DNA of 7,538 nt from Rhodosalinus sp041685465. Its GTDB lineage: Bacteria; Pseudomonadota; Alphaproteobacteria; Rhodobacterales; Rhodobacteraceae. Positions 1 to 6,381 of the stretch are shown one piece after another. Under the pieces are notes generated by a model. It was not told the DNA's origin, ran no database searches, and was given only the letters and a program-made list of their open reading frames with translations. Every line of letters starts with the position of its first letter. Positions within the stretch are counted from its first letter, which is position 1. The stretch lies in assembly GCF_041685465.1 (NCBI RefSeq), contig NZ_JAWLFS010000148.1:1-7538 (forward strand). The letters are read 5' to 3'. Position numbers and translations under genes: made by a program.

Positions 1-1799
1 ACCACCGGATGCCGCCCGCCTGTCACCTCGAAGGCGCGGCTCGCGTCCACCTCCGGCCGGGTCCAGTCCGCACCGCGCGCCAGATCGGCGAGCCCGGCGG
101 CGAGGTCGATCTCGGCGAGCGCCGCGGCCACCTGCCCGAGCGCGCCCGCCGCCTCCAGCACCGCGGCGCGCAGTCGGGCGAAAGCCGCCTTTTCCAGGTC
201 GAGCGCGCGGGCGCCGGCGTTCAGGATGCGCGTCTCCAGCTCCGACAGCTCCACCGTGGTGAAGCGCAGCTGATTGGCCGTGGTCTGTCGGTGGATGAAG
301 GTCTCCGAGAGCGGCGGCGCCATCATGCGCTCGGCGTGTGTCGCCGTCGTCTCGATGAAATAGCCGAGGACATTGTTGTGCTTGATCTTGAGCGAGCCGA
401 TGCCCGTCTCCTCGGCATAGCGCGCCTGCAGCCCGGCGATTATGCCCCGGCCCTCGTCGCGCAGCTGTCGCGTCTCGTCGAGGTCGGCGTCGAAGCCCTC
501 CGCCACGAAGCCGCCGTCGCGGACCAGAAGCGGCGGCTCGGCGATCAGCGAGTCGGCGAGCAGATCGCGCAGCGCCTCCTGCCCGGTGAGCGCGTCGAGC
601 GCCCCGCGCAGGAGATCGGGCAGATCACGGCCCGCGCAGAGCGCGGAGATGGCGGCGGCCTGTTCCAGCGCGCCCCGCACCGCGGCGAGGTCGCGCGGCC
701 CGCCCCGGTCGAGGGACAGGCGCGAGAGCGCGCGGTCGAGGTCCGGCGCGCGGCGCAGCAGATCGCGCAGGTCACCGGCGAGCGTCGCGTCGCCCACCAG
801 TGCGGCGACGGCCTCCTGCCGGGCGTGGATCGTCTCCAGCGAGAGGGAGGGCGCGCCGATCCGCGCTTCCAGCAGCCGCGCGCCGCCCGCCGTCACCGTC
901 CTGTCCACCGCGGCGAGCAGGGAGCCCGCCCGCCCGCCGCCCATCGCGCGGGTCAGCTCGAGATTGCGCCGCGTCGCCGCGTCGATCTGCATGACGCCGC
1001 CTGCCGCCTCGCGCGCGGGCGGGCGCAGGAGCGGAAGCTGCCCCTTCTGCGTCAGCTCGAGATAGTCCACGAGCCCGCCCATCGCGGCGAGCTCCGGCCG
1101 CGTGAACATCCCGAACCCGTCGAGCGTGTCGACCCCGAAGAGCCGGGTCAGCCGCTTCTCCGCCCCCGTGCTGTCGAAGACCGATCGCGCGAGCGGCGTC
1201 ATCGCGGCGCCGCCGTCGGTCACGATCGCGGCGCAGTCGGCCTCCAGCGTCTCGGGCAGGAGCACCTCCGCCGGGGCGAGCCGCGCAAGCTCCGGCCCGA
1301 GGCGCACGCGCGAAAGCGCCATGACGTGAAAGGCCCCGGTCGAGATGTCCGCCCAGGCGAGTGCGCCCTGCCCCTGCGCCTCCGCATAGGCGGCGAGGTA
1401 GTTGTGCCGCCGGGCCTCCAGCAGCGAATCCTCGGTCAGCGTGCCGGGCGTGACGAGGCGGATCACCTCGCGCCTGACCACGGCCTTGGCGCCGCGCTTC
1501 TTCGCCGCCTCGGGGCGCTCCATCTGCTCGCAGACGGCGACGCGGAAGCCCTTGCGGATCAGCGTGAGCATGTAGCTCTCGGCCGAATGCACCGGCACGC
1601 CGCACATCGGGATATCGTCGCCCCCGTGCTTGCCGCGCTTGGTGAGCGCGATGTCGAGCGCCGCCGCCGCCGCCGCGGCGTCGTCGAAGAACATCTCGTA
1701 GAAATCGCCCATCCGGTAGAACAGGAGCGCATCCGGGTGCTGCGCCTTGATCTCCAGATACTGCGCCATCATCGGCGTTGTGTCGGCCGCGGTCGTCAG
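1..1799 (-). CDS. mutS: DNA mismatch repair protein MutS (N-terminal ~599 residues, 3' end cut by the window)
   Basis: MutS binds base mismatches and small loops in DNA and, with MutL, starts mismatch repair in the cytoplasm. The reverse-strand frame is open from the window edge to the start. Near the N-terminus it reads FYRMGDFYEMFFDDA; the Phe-x-Glu mismatch-reading motif is F33/E35 (counting from the CTG start). It is followed by KRGKHGGDDIPMCGVP and the connector and lever domains. The clamp-region signature KIKHNNVLGYFIE lies at about residues 471-483. The frame leaves the window at GGRHPV, which in MutS lies roughly 40 residues before the Walker A loop, so the whole ATPase domain and dimerisation tail are outside. 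The start is unusual: the best Shine-Dalgarno (GGAGG, 1806-1810) sits 6 nt before an in-frame CTG (1797-1799). The first ATGs (1770-1772 and 1767-1769) are 33-36 nt from it, and an upstream in-frame GTG (1815-1817) has no ribosome site. The gene diverges from the YrbL-family gene. Identity is very secure; the exact start is not. Confidence 0.96.
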   Translation of the reverse strand, partial: MTTAADTTPMMAQYLEIKAQHPDALLFYRMGDFYEMFFDDAAAAAAALDIALTKRGKHGGDDIPMCGVPVHSAESYMLTLIRKGFRVAVCEQMERPEAAKKRGAKAVVRREVIRLVTPGTLTEDSLLEARRHNYLAAYAEAQGQGALAWADISTGAFHVMALSRVRLGPELARLAPAEVLLPETLEADCAAIVTDGGAAMTPLARSVFDSTGAEKRLTRLFGVDTLDGFGMFTRPELAAMGGLVDYLELTQKGQLPLLRPPAREAAGGVMQIDAATRRNLELTRAMGGGRAGSLLAAVDRTVTAGGARLLEARIGAPSLSLETIHARQEAVAALVGDATLAGDLRDLLRRAPDLDRALSRLSLDRGGPRDLAAVRGALEQAAAISALCAGRDLPDLLRGALDALTGQEALRDLLADSLIAEPPLLVRDGGFVAEGFDADLDETRQLRDEGRGIIAGLQARYAEETGIGSLKIKHNNVLGYFIETTATHAERMMAPPLSETFIHRQTTANQLRFTTVELSELETRILNAGARALDLEKAAFARLRAAVLEAAGALGQVAAALAEIDLAAGLADLARGADWTRPEVDASRAFEVTGGRHPV

Positions 1800-1805
1800 C
1801 TTATA

Positions 1806-1810
1806 CCTCC
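1806..1810 (-). promoter_or_regulatory. Shine-Dalgarno of mutS, placed for a CTG start
   Basis: On the minus strand the sequence reads GGAGGTATAAG followed by CTG ACG ACC. The 6-nt gap between GGAGG and CTG is ideal, whereas the first ATG in frame is 33 nt away. This site decides between the possible mutS starts and favours CTG at 1797-1799. The resulting N-terminus (M/L)TT...PMMAQYLEIK resembles, as I recall them, MutS proteins of related bacteria that begin MTT. Confidence 0.6.
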
Positions 1811-1831
1811 TGTCCACTTCAAGGACGCCTT

Positions 1832-1846
1832 GCCCCGCACCGGGGC
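1832..1846. repeat. Short perfect inverted repeat in the mutS/yrbL divergent gap
   Basis: GCCCCG and CGGGGC flank a 3-nt spacer (CAC), making a 6-bp perfect inverted repeat in the 82-bp gap between two divergent genes. It lies 22 nt upstream of the mutS ribosome site and 35 nt upstream of the YrbL-family ATG. It could be an operator or an mRNA hairpin in the mutS leader. In DNA this GC-rich, a 6-bp palindrome can easily arise by chance. I see no convincing -35/-10 pair for either gene in this gap. Confidence 0.3.
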
Positions 1847-1881
1847 GCGGGCGCATCTCCGGACGCGGTATCGCATATCCA

Positions 1882-2550
1882 ATGATCGAGCCCTTTTCAC
1901 TCATCGATCTGACCGGCCATGCCCCGGTGGCGCGCGGGGCCGAGCGCCGGGTCTATCTCCACCCCGACCGGGAAGACCGGGTGCTCAAGCTCATCATCCC
2001 GATCGCCGAACGCAAGCTCAATCCGCGCAGCATGCGCGGGCTGACGACACGTCTCTTTCCCTCGGTGCTCTACCGCTCGACCCTCGCCGAACAGAAGGAA
2101 CAGGCGCGCGCGCTGTGTTCCTGGCGCGATGCCTGGGGCCGGCCGCCCTTCGCGCTGCACTTCGGCTTCGTGCCGACGAGCCTCGGCTGGGGCGCGGTGG
2201 CGCAGCGCGTCGCCAACCCGGACGGCGCGATCGGGCCGACCCTTCTGCAGCTCGCGCGGGCCGATGCCCTCGACGCGCGGGTGGTGGAGCTTCTGAACGA
2301 CACGGTCACGCGCATCGTCCGCGCCGATCTCCGCGCCAGCGACCTGAACGCAAAGAACCTCGTGCTGGGCAGCCGCGGCGGGCCGGAGGAGGTGGTGCTC
2401 GTCGACGGCTTCGGCGACGTGCACGCCCTTCCGGTGCGCAACTGGTCGCGCCGCGCCAACCGCACGGGCCTGCGCCACGCCTTTGCGCGCATCGGGGGCA
2501 AGCTCGGCCTCGTCTGGCGCGACGCGGAATGGCGGTTCCACCTGCCGTGA
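1882..2550 (+). CDS. YrbL-family (PhoP regulatory network protein-like) kinase-fold protein, 222 aa
   Basis: This belongs to the family of Escherichia coli YrbL, a small protein-kinase-like fold under PhoP control whose biochemical role is not established. Visible parts: a glycine-loop-like ARGAERRVYLHP start (residues 17-28); VLKLI with K36 in the place of the ATP-binding lysine; a catalytic-loop equivalent ASDLNAKNLVL with D154 and N159; and LVDGFGD with D175 in the place of the DFG aspartate. The tail LPVRNWSRRANRTGLRHAF matches the family's 'L..WS......R...RF' ending. There is no signal peptide or membrane segment from this start. ATG 1882 was chosen because family similarity begins just after it, although no clear Shine-Dalgarno precedes it. 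The only other in-frame ATG, at 1747, would overlap mutS. The gene is divergent from mutS and 39 bp upstream of maeB, so some co-transcription with maeB is possible. Family assignment rests on recognition of sequence pattern, not a search. Confidence 0.8.
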   Translation: MIEPFSLIDLTGHAPVARGAERRVYLHPDREDRVLKLIIPIAERKLNPRSMRGLTTRLFPSVLYRSTLAEQKEQARALCSWRDAWGRPPFALHFGFVPTSLGWGAVAQRVANPDGAIGPTLLQLARADALDARVVELLNDTVTRIVRADLRASDLNAKNLVLGSRGGPEEVVLVDGFGDVHALPVRNWSRRANRTGLRHAFARIGGKLGLVWRDAEWRFHLP

Positions 2551-2580
2551 GGGCGGCCTAGTGTAAAGCCCGGCCGCAGC

Positions 2581-2587
2581 GGAGGAG
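2581..2587 (+). promoter_or_regulatory. Ribosome binding site of maeB
   Basis: GGAGGAG ends 2 nt before the ATG at 2590. Counted from its first GGAGG the spacing is 4 nt, short but usable. It fixes the maeB start at 2590. The 39-bp gap before it contains no recognisable terminator for the upstream gene and no clear promoter. Confidence 0.75.
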
Positions 2588-2589
2588 CC

Positions 2590-4845
2590 ATGTCGAGGAC
2601 CAAGTTCACCGAGGAGGAGGCGCTCGCCTTCCACCACGCGCCGACGCCGGGGAAATGGGCGATCACGGCGACGGTGCCGATGACGACCCAGCGCGACCTC
2701 AGCCTCGCCTATTCGCCGGGCGTCGCGGTGCCCTGCCTGCGCATCGCGGAGGAGCCGCAGGCGGCCTACGACTACACCAACAAGGGTAACCTCGTCGCCG
2801 TCGTCTCCAACGGCACCGCGGTGCTCGGCCTCGGCAACCTCGGCGCGCTGGGCTCCAAGCCGGTGATGGAGGGCAAGGCGGTGCTCTTCAAGCGCTTCGC
2901 CGATGTGGATTCCATCGACCTCGAGGTGGACACCGAGGACGTGGATGCCTTCGTGGACGCGGTAAAGCATCTCGGCCCCTCCTTCGGCGGCATCAACCTC
3001 GAGGATATCCGCGCGCCGGACTGCTTCGTCATCGAAGAGCGTCTCAAGGAAGCGATGGACATTCCCGTCTTCCACGACGACCAGCACGGCACGGCGGTGA
3101 TCTGCGCGGCGGGTCTGATCAACGCGCTGCACATTTCGGGCAAGCGGATCGAGGACTGCCGCATCGTGCTCAACGGCGCGGGGGCGGCGGGCATCGCCTG
3201 CATCGAGCTTCTGAAGGCGATGGGCGCCCGGCCGCGGAACTGCATCGTCTGCGACACCAAGGGCGTGATCCACAAGGATCGCACCGAGGGCATGAACCAG
3301 TGGAAGTCGGCCCATGCGATCGAGACCGACCTGCGCACGCTCGAGGAGGCGATGGCGGGCGCCGACGTCTTCCTCGGCGTCTCGGTCAAGGGCGCGGTGA
3401 CGCCCGCGATGGTCGAGAGCATGGCCGACAACCCGGTGATCTTCGCCATGGCGAACCCCGACCCGGAGATCACGCCGGAAGAGGCGCACGACGTGCGCCC
3501 CGACGCGATCGTGGCGACCGGGCGCTCGGACTATCCCAACCAGGTGAACAACGTCCTGGGCTTCCCCTATCTCTTCCGCGGCGCGCTCGACGTGAACGCG
3601 CGGGCGATCAACGAGGAGATGAAGATCGCCTGCGCCGAGGCGCTCGCCGCGCTCGCGCGGGAGGACGTGCCCGACGAGGTGGCGATGGCCTACGGGCGCA
3701 AGCTGTCCTTCGGGCGGGACTACATCATCCCGACGCCCTTCGACCCGCGGCTGATCTGGCGCGTGCCACCGGCGGTGGCGAAGGCGGGCATGGACACCGG
3801 CGCGGCGCGCCGGCCGATCGTGGACATGGAGGGCTACCAGGCGAGCCTGAAGGGCCGCATGGACCCGACGGCGAGCATCCTGCGCGGCATCACCGAGCGG
3901 GCGCGGCGCGCGCAGGCGCGCATGATCTTCGCCGAGGGTGACGACGTCCGCGTCCTGCGCGCCGCGGTCGCCTATCAGCGGTCGGGTTTCGGCACCGCGC
4001 TCGTCGTGGGCCGCGAGGCCGACGTGCGCACCAAGCTCGAGGCCGAGGGCATGGGCGACGCGGTGCGCGAACTCACCATCGTCAACGCCGCGAACACCGA
4101 ACACCTCGAGAGCTACAAGGCCTTCCTCTACGCCCGGCTTCAGCGGCGCGGGCACGACATGGCCGACATCCACCGCCTCGCCGCGCGCGACCGGCACGTG
4201 TTCTCGGCGCTGATGCTTGCGCACGGGCACGGCGACGGGGTGGTGACCGGCGCGACGCGCAAGTCGGCGCATGTGATGGAGCTCATCAACCACGTCTTCG
4301 ACGCCGACGCGGGTCACGGCGCGGCGGGGGTCACGGCGCTTCTGCACCGGGGGCGGATCGTGCTCGTCGCGGACACGCTCGTGCACGAATGGCCCGACGC
4401 GGAGGATCTTGCCACCATCGCCGAACGGGGGGCCGCGGTCGCGCGTCATCTCGGGCTCGATCCGCGGGTGGCCTTCGTCAGCTTCTCGACCTTCGGCTAC
4501 CCGGTCTCCGAGCGCGCCGAGAAGATGCACGGCGCGCCGCAGGTGCTCGACGTGCGGGGCGTGGATTTCGAATACGAGGGCGAGATGACCGTCGACGTCG
4601 CGCTCAACGCGCAGGCGCAGGCGTCCTATCCCTTCCAGCGGCTGACCGGGCCGGCGAACATCCTCGTGGTGCCGGCGCGGCACTCGGCCTCGATCTCGGT
4701 CAAGCTCATGCAGGAGATGGGCGGCGCGACGGTGATCGGCCCGATCCTCGCGGGCGTGGACGCCTCGGTGCAGCTCTGCTCGACCGTCTCGACGGCGAAC
4801 GACATCCTCAACATGGCCGTCCTCGCGGCCTGCAAGGTGGGTTGA
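2590..4845 (+). CDS. maeB: NADP-dependent malic enzyme with C-terminal phosphotransacetylase-like domain, 751 aa
   Basis: The enzyme oxidatively decarboxylates malate to pyruvate and CO2 in the cytoplasm, normally with NADP+, feeding pyruvate and NADPH from TCA-cycle intermediates. The malic domain covers about residues 18-150: LAYSPGVA with catalytic Tyr41, and GSKPVMEGK with catalytic Lys96. Divalent-metal ligands follow as E138-D139 (NLEDI) and D164 (FHDDQHGT). The nucleotide-binding domain starts at about 165, with NGAGAAGIA (195-203) as its dinucleotide loop, and runs to about 400. From about residue 425 (DPTASILRGITERAR) to the end it resembles phosphate acetyltransferase. In MaeB-type enzymes this domain is generally considered inactive as a transferase, but it mediates oligomerisation and acetyl-CoA control. 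Total length matches the large MaeB class (about 750-770 aa). No frame damage is visible. Cofactor preference for NADP is assigned by family; the closely related NAD-type Dme/TME enzymes share the same architecture, so this is the main uncertainty. Confidence 0.95.
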   Translation: MSRTKFTEEEALAFHHAPTPGKWAITATVPMTTQRDLSLAYSPGVAVPCLRIAEEPQAAYDYTNKGNLVAVVSNGTAVLGLGNLGALGSKPVMEGKAVLFKRFADVDSIDLEVDTEDVDAFVDAVKHLGPSFGGINLEDIRAPDCFVIEERLKEAMDIPVFHDDQHGTAVICAAGLINALHISGKRIEDCRIVLNGAGAAGIACIELLKAMGARPRNCIVCDTKGVIHKDRTEGMNQWKSAHAIETDLRTLEEAMAGADVFLGVSVKGAVTPAMVESMADNPVIFAMANPDPEITPEEAHDVRPDAIVATGRSDYPNQVNNVLGFPYLFRGALDVNARAINEEMKIACAEALAALAREDVPDEVAMAYGRKLSFGRDYIIPTPFDPRLIWRVPPAVAKAGMDTGAARRPIVDMEGYQASLKGRMDPTASILRGITERARRAQARMIFAEGDDVRVLRAAVAYQRSGFGTALVVGREADVRTKLEAEGMGDAVRELTIVNAANTEHLESYKAFLYARLQRRGHDMADIHRLAARDRHVFSALMLAHGHGDGVVTGATRKSAHVMELINHVFDADAGHGAAGVTALLHRGRIVLVADTLVHEWPDAEDLATIAERGAAVARHLGLDPRVAFVSFSTFGYPVSERAEKMHGAPQVLDVRGVDFEYEGEMTVDVALNAQAQASYPFQRLTGPANILVVPARHSASISVKLMQEMGGATVIGPILAGVDASVQLCSTVSTANDILNMAVLAACKVG

Positions 4846-4863
4846 CGGCCGCGCACACACCCT

Positions 4864-4931
4864 CCGTCGCCGATATCGCCGGCGGAAAATGCGCGCCCAC
4901 CCCGATCCTGCGCCCGGCGGGCCGCGGCCCG
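4864..4931. terminator. Possible bidirectional termination region between maeB and the BtuF-like gene
   Basis: The 87-bp gap between these convergent genes holds two GC-rich dyads. One is CGCCG/CGGCG (4868-4872 with 4880-4884, 7-nt loop). The other is a perfect 14-bp palindrome CGGGCCGCGGCCCG (4918-4931), which begins 2 nt after the stop of the minus-strand gene. Neither is followed by a T-tract in its direction of transcription; the first is followed on the plus strand by AAAA instead. These may act as mRNA 3' ends with Rho or by transcript collision, but they do not meet the rule for an intrinsic terminator. Confidence 0.3.
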
Positions 4932-4932
4932 G

Positions 4933-5754
4933 TCAAGGAGTCGCCGGAGTCCCGGATGATCCGGCCGGCGCCCGCGCAAAGGCGAGCGCCGCGCGAATCG
5001 CGTCGAGCCCGTCGGTCAGCGCCGCCGGGCCGGGCTGCAGGATGAGGGGGGACTTGATTTCGTGGATCCGGCCGGCGCGTACCGCGGGCACGGTGTCGAA
5101 CCCCGGGCGCGCGGCGATCTTCTCGGGGCGGACCTTCTTGCCGCACCACGAGGCGAGGATCACCTCCGGCCCCGCCGCGATCACGCGCTCGGGGGCGATG
5201 ATCCGGTCGCGCGCCGCGCCGCAATCGGCCAGATCCGGGAAGGCGTCCTGCCCGCCGGCGATCCCGATCAGTTCCGAGACCCACTTGAGGCCGGAGATCA
5301 TCGGCTCGTCCCATTCCTCGAAATAGACGACCGGGCGCGGACCGCCGCGCGCCTCGGCCGCGACCGACTCCAGCCGGCGCTCGTAATCCGCGGCCAGTCG
5401 CTCGGCCCGGGCGGGCTGTCCGACCGTCGCGCCCAGATGCCGGATCATGGCGAGGATGCCGGCGACGTCGCGCTGGTTGTAGCCCGTCACCGTGACGCCC
5501 GCGCGCAGAAGCTCGGCGGCGATGTCGGCTTGCAGGTCCGAGAAGGTGAGCACCAGATCGGGCTCGAGCGCGAGGATCCGGGGGATATCGGCCGAGGTGA
5601 AGGCCGAGACGCGCGGCTTCTCGCGGCGCACACGCTTCGGCCGGACCGCGTAGCCCGAGACGCCCACGATCCGGTCCTCCTCGCCCAGAAGGTAGAGCGT
5701 CTCGACCGTTTCCTCGGTCAGGCAGACGATGCGCTCTGGCGGAAACCGCCTCAT
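4933..5754 (-). CDS. BtuF-like cobalamin-type substrate-binding protein lacking a signal peptide, 273 aa
   Basis: The protein has the BtuF/FecB-type periplasmic-binding fold that holds vitamin B12 or other corrinoids for ABC import. Family features: RIVCLTEETVETLYLLG at the start (residues 8-24), IVGVSGYA, then RILALEPDLVLTFSDLQ, the standard lobe-1 segment of this fold. Lobe 2 follows with PVVYFEEWDEPMISGLKWV, a SWCGKK stretch at 202-207, and the closing ALTDGLDAIRAAL helix. The mature fold begins within a few residues of Met1. There is no hydrophobic leader and no lipobox, so by sequence the protein should stay in the cytoplasm. ATG 5752-5754 overlaps the TGA of the upstream small gene by 4 bp (ATGA), and no Shine-Dalgarno precedes it, so translation is probably coupled. 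The cobalamin riboswitch upstream supports a corrinoid ligand. No permease or ATPase gene is adjacent. Ligand and location are inferences. Confidence 0.85.
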   Translation of the reverse strand: MRRFPPERIVCLTEETVETLYLLGEEDRIVGVSGYAVRPKRVRREKPRVSAFTSADIPRILALEPDLVLTFSDLQADIAAELLRAGVTVTGYNQRDVAGILAMIRHLGATVGQPARAERLAADYERRLESVAAEARGGPRPVVYFEEWDEPMISGLKWVSELIGIAGGQDAFPDLADCGAARDRIIAPERVIAAGPEVILASWCGKKVRPEKIAARPGFDTVPAVRAGRIHEIKSPLILQPGPAALTDGLDAIRAALAFARAPAGSSGTPATP

Positions 5755-6050
5755 GTCGCGCGCCGCGCCCGTGCGCCGCCGCGGCGCTTGCGCGGTGGCA
5801 TGGCCAGCGGCAGGGGTGCGGGCGGCATGCGCGTCGAGGCCAGAAGCAGATCGCAGAAGGCCGCCACCGCGGGCGAGCGCCGGGCGCAGGGCACGGCGCG
5901 CGAATACGCGAGCATCGCTTGCTGCCGATAGTCGCCGTCGCCCGGCAGCGCGCCCAGCCATTGGATGTACCCGAGCCGGGCAAGACCCGCCGCCCGTGCG
6001 GGCGGCATGGGGCCGAGGTCGAGTTGCGAGATCGTCCGGTCCAGTAGCAT
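5751..6050 (-). CDS. Uncharacterised 99-aa protein, first gene of the cobalamin-riboswitch operon
   Basis: I do not recognise this protein. It starts MLLDRTISQLDLGPMPP, continues with a helical-looking middle (ARLGYIQWLGALPGDGDYRQ, then AFCDLLLAS near residues 66-74), and ends in a proline-rich stretch and a very basic tail PRKRRGGARARRAT. There is no signal peptide, and no segment is long enough to be a confident membrane helix. The start is supported by GGAGGG at 6055-6060, 4-5 nt before ATG 6048-6050. The stop overlaps the start of the BtuF-like gene (ATGA), which makes this a real coupled cistron rather than leader sequence. Being first behind the B12 riboswitch implies expression when cobalamin is scarce. 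The basic tail could bind nucleic acid or acidic partners, but that is only a guess. Two Cys (residues 55 and 68) and several His-free stretches give no metal motif. The gene could also serve mainly to couple translation. Confidence 0.72.
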   Translation of the reverse strand: MLLDRTISQLDLGPMPPARAAGLARLGYIQWLGALPGDGDYRQQAMLAYSRAVPCARRSPAVAAFCDLLLASTRMPPAPLPLAMPPRKRRGGARARRAT

Positions 6051-6054
6051 CGCA

Positions 6055-6060
6055 CCCTCC
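6055..6060 (-). promoter_or_regulatory. Shine-Dalgarno of the small gene, likely the riboswitch output site
   Basis: The minus strand reads GGAGGGTGCG then ATG. The site can pair with CCTCC located about 26 nt upstream (plus-strand 6087-6091, 5 bp). Its AGGG can also pair with CCCT just before it (plus-strand 6065-6068, 4 bp, 6-nt loop). Either structure would hide it from ribosomes, which suits a riboswitch that controls translation. Confidence 0.55.
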
Positions 6061-6180
6061 GTGCAGGGGCGGGCATCGGAAGTCGGGGAGGCCGTCGGCC
6101 GGAAGGCCGCTGATCCCGGTCTCTCCGCTCCGGGGCACCCCGCCCGGGTCGAGATCACCGCGGCGCATCGCGCCGGAGAT
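6061..6180 (-). promoter_or_regulatory. Expression platform between the cobalamin aptamer and the operon start
   Basis: About 120 nt of leader follow the aptamer. They contain a tight hairpin CGGCC-TTCC-GGCCG (plus-strand 6096-6109), directly followed on the RNA by a second GGCC copy (GGCCGACGGCC) that could compete for the same partner. Next comes CCTCC (6087-6091), complementary to the ribosome site. There is no run of U residues after any stem. Control is therefore more likely at translation or by Rho than by intrinsic termination. No open frame with a ribosome site was seen here. Confidence 0.5.
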
Positions 6181-6350
6181 GGCAGGTCTCCTGGCTCGCG
6201 GGTCCTCGCTCTTCCGGACCTTCCCGGGCTGGCGCCCAGTGGCGTTCTCCGGTCTCGCTCGCCGCTCACAGTTGCGGGGGCAGCCGCGGACTGGCCCGGG
6301 GGCGCACCGCGTTCCCTTTTCAGTCGGTCCCGTGAGGACCGACACCATCG
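6181..6350 (-). ncRNA. Cobalamin riboswitch aptamer (B12 element)
   Basis: Read on the minus strand, the classical conserved blocks occur in order: AAAAGGGAA with CGGTG (plus-strand about 6306-6320), CCCCCGCAACTGT (6268-6280), GCCACTG (6237-6243), GGGAAGG (6219-6225), and the B12 box AGCCAGGAGACCTGCC (6181-6196). The 5' part also holds a GTCGGTC/GACCGAC helix (about 6322-6342). The element senses adenosylcobalamin or a related corrinoid and normally lowers expression of the downstream genes when B12 is plentiful. Here it precedes the 99-aa gene and the BtuF-like gene, which supports their link to cobalamin. The 5' boundary is approximate. No clear promoter could be picked in the short space between it and the gyrB hairpin. 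Confidence 0.95.
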
Positions 6351-6363
6351 GACGAAGGATCGC

Positions 6364-6381
6364 ACAGGGCGCACGCCCTGT
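6364..6381 (-). terminator. Probable gyrB terminator hairpin
   Basis: ACAGGGCG and CGCCCTGT form an 8-bp perfect inverted repeat with a 2-nt centre (in practice 7 bp with a 4-nt loop). It starts 17 nt after the gyrB stop codon on the minus strand. The RNA after it reads GCGATCCTTCGTCC, so the U-tract is weak. Position and strength fit the end of the gyrB transcript and would insulate the riboswitch that begins about 15 nt further on. The perfect symmetry also means the same stem forms on the plus strand. Confidence 0.5.

Noticed and set aside
1747..1881. Upstream extension of the YrbL-family gene with a hydrophobic, signal-peptide-like N-terminus
   Set aside because: The hydrophobic residues come from the reverse complement of the mutS start region. 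The overlap would be 53 bp into mutS, and family similarity starts only after ATG 1882.
9..2561. 850-codon open frame on the plus strand across mutS and the YrbL-family gene
   Set aside because: It is antisense to the well-conserved MutS frame, then runs out of frame through the YrbL-family gene. Its composition is Arg/Ala/Gly-rich with no recognisable domain, as expected for a shadow frame in high-GC DNA.
3850..4845. C-terminal part of MaeB as a separate pta gene fused by accident
   Set aside because: The malic enzyme plus phosphotransacetylase-like architecture is the normal form of large MaeB enzymes, and no stop or internal start with a ribosome site separates the parts.
1897..4860. 987-codon open frame on the minus strand opposite maeB and the YrbL-family gene
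   Set aside because: It mirrors the codon bias of maeB (His/Arg/Val/Asp-rich, no fold signature) and has no ribosome site at its start. The sense strand encodes an unmistakable malic enzyme.
6051..6374. N-terminal extension of the 99-aa gene, and of the BtuF-like frame, back into the leader
   Set aside because: These frames run through the conserved riboswitch blocks. A good Shine-Dalgarno supports ATG 6050 for the small gene, and the ATGA overlap supports ATG 5754 for the second.
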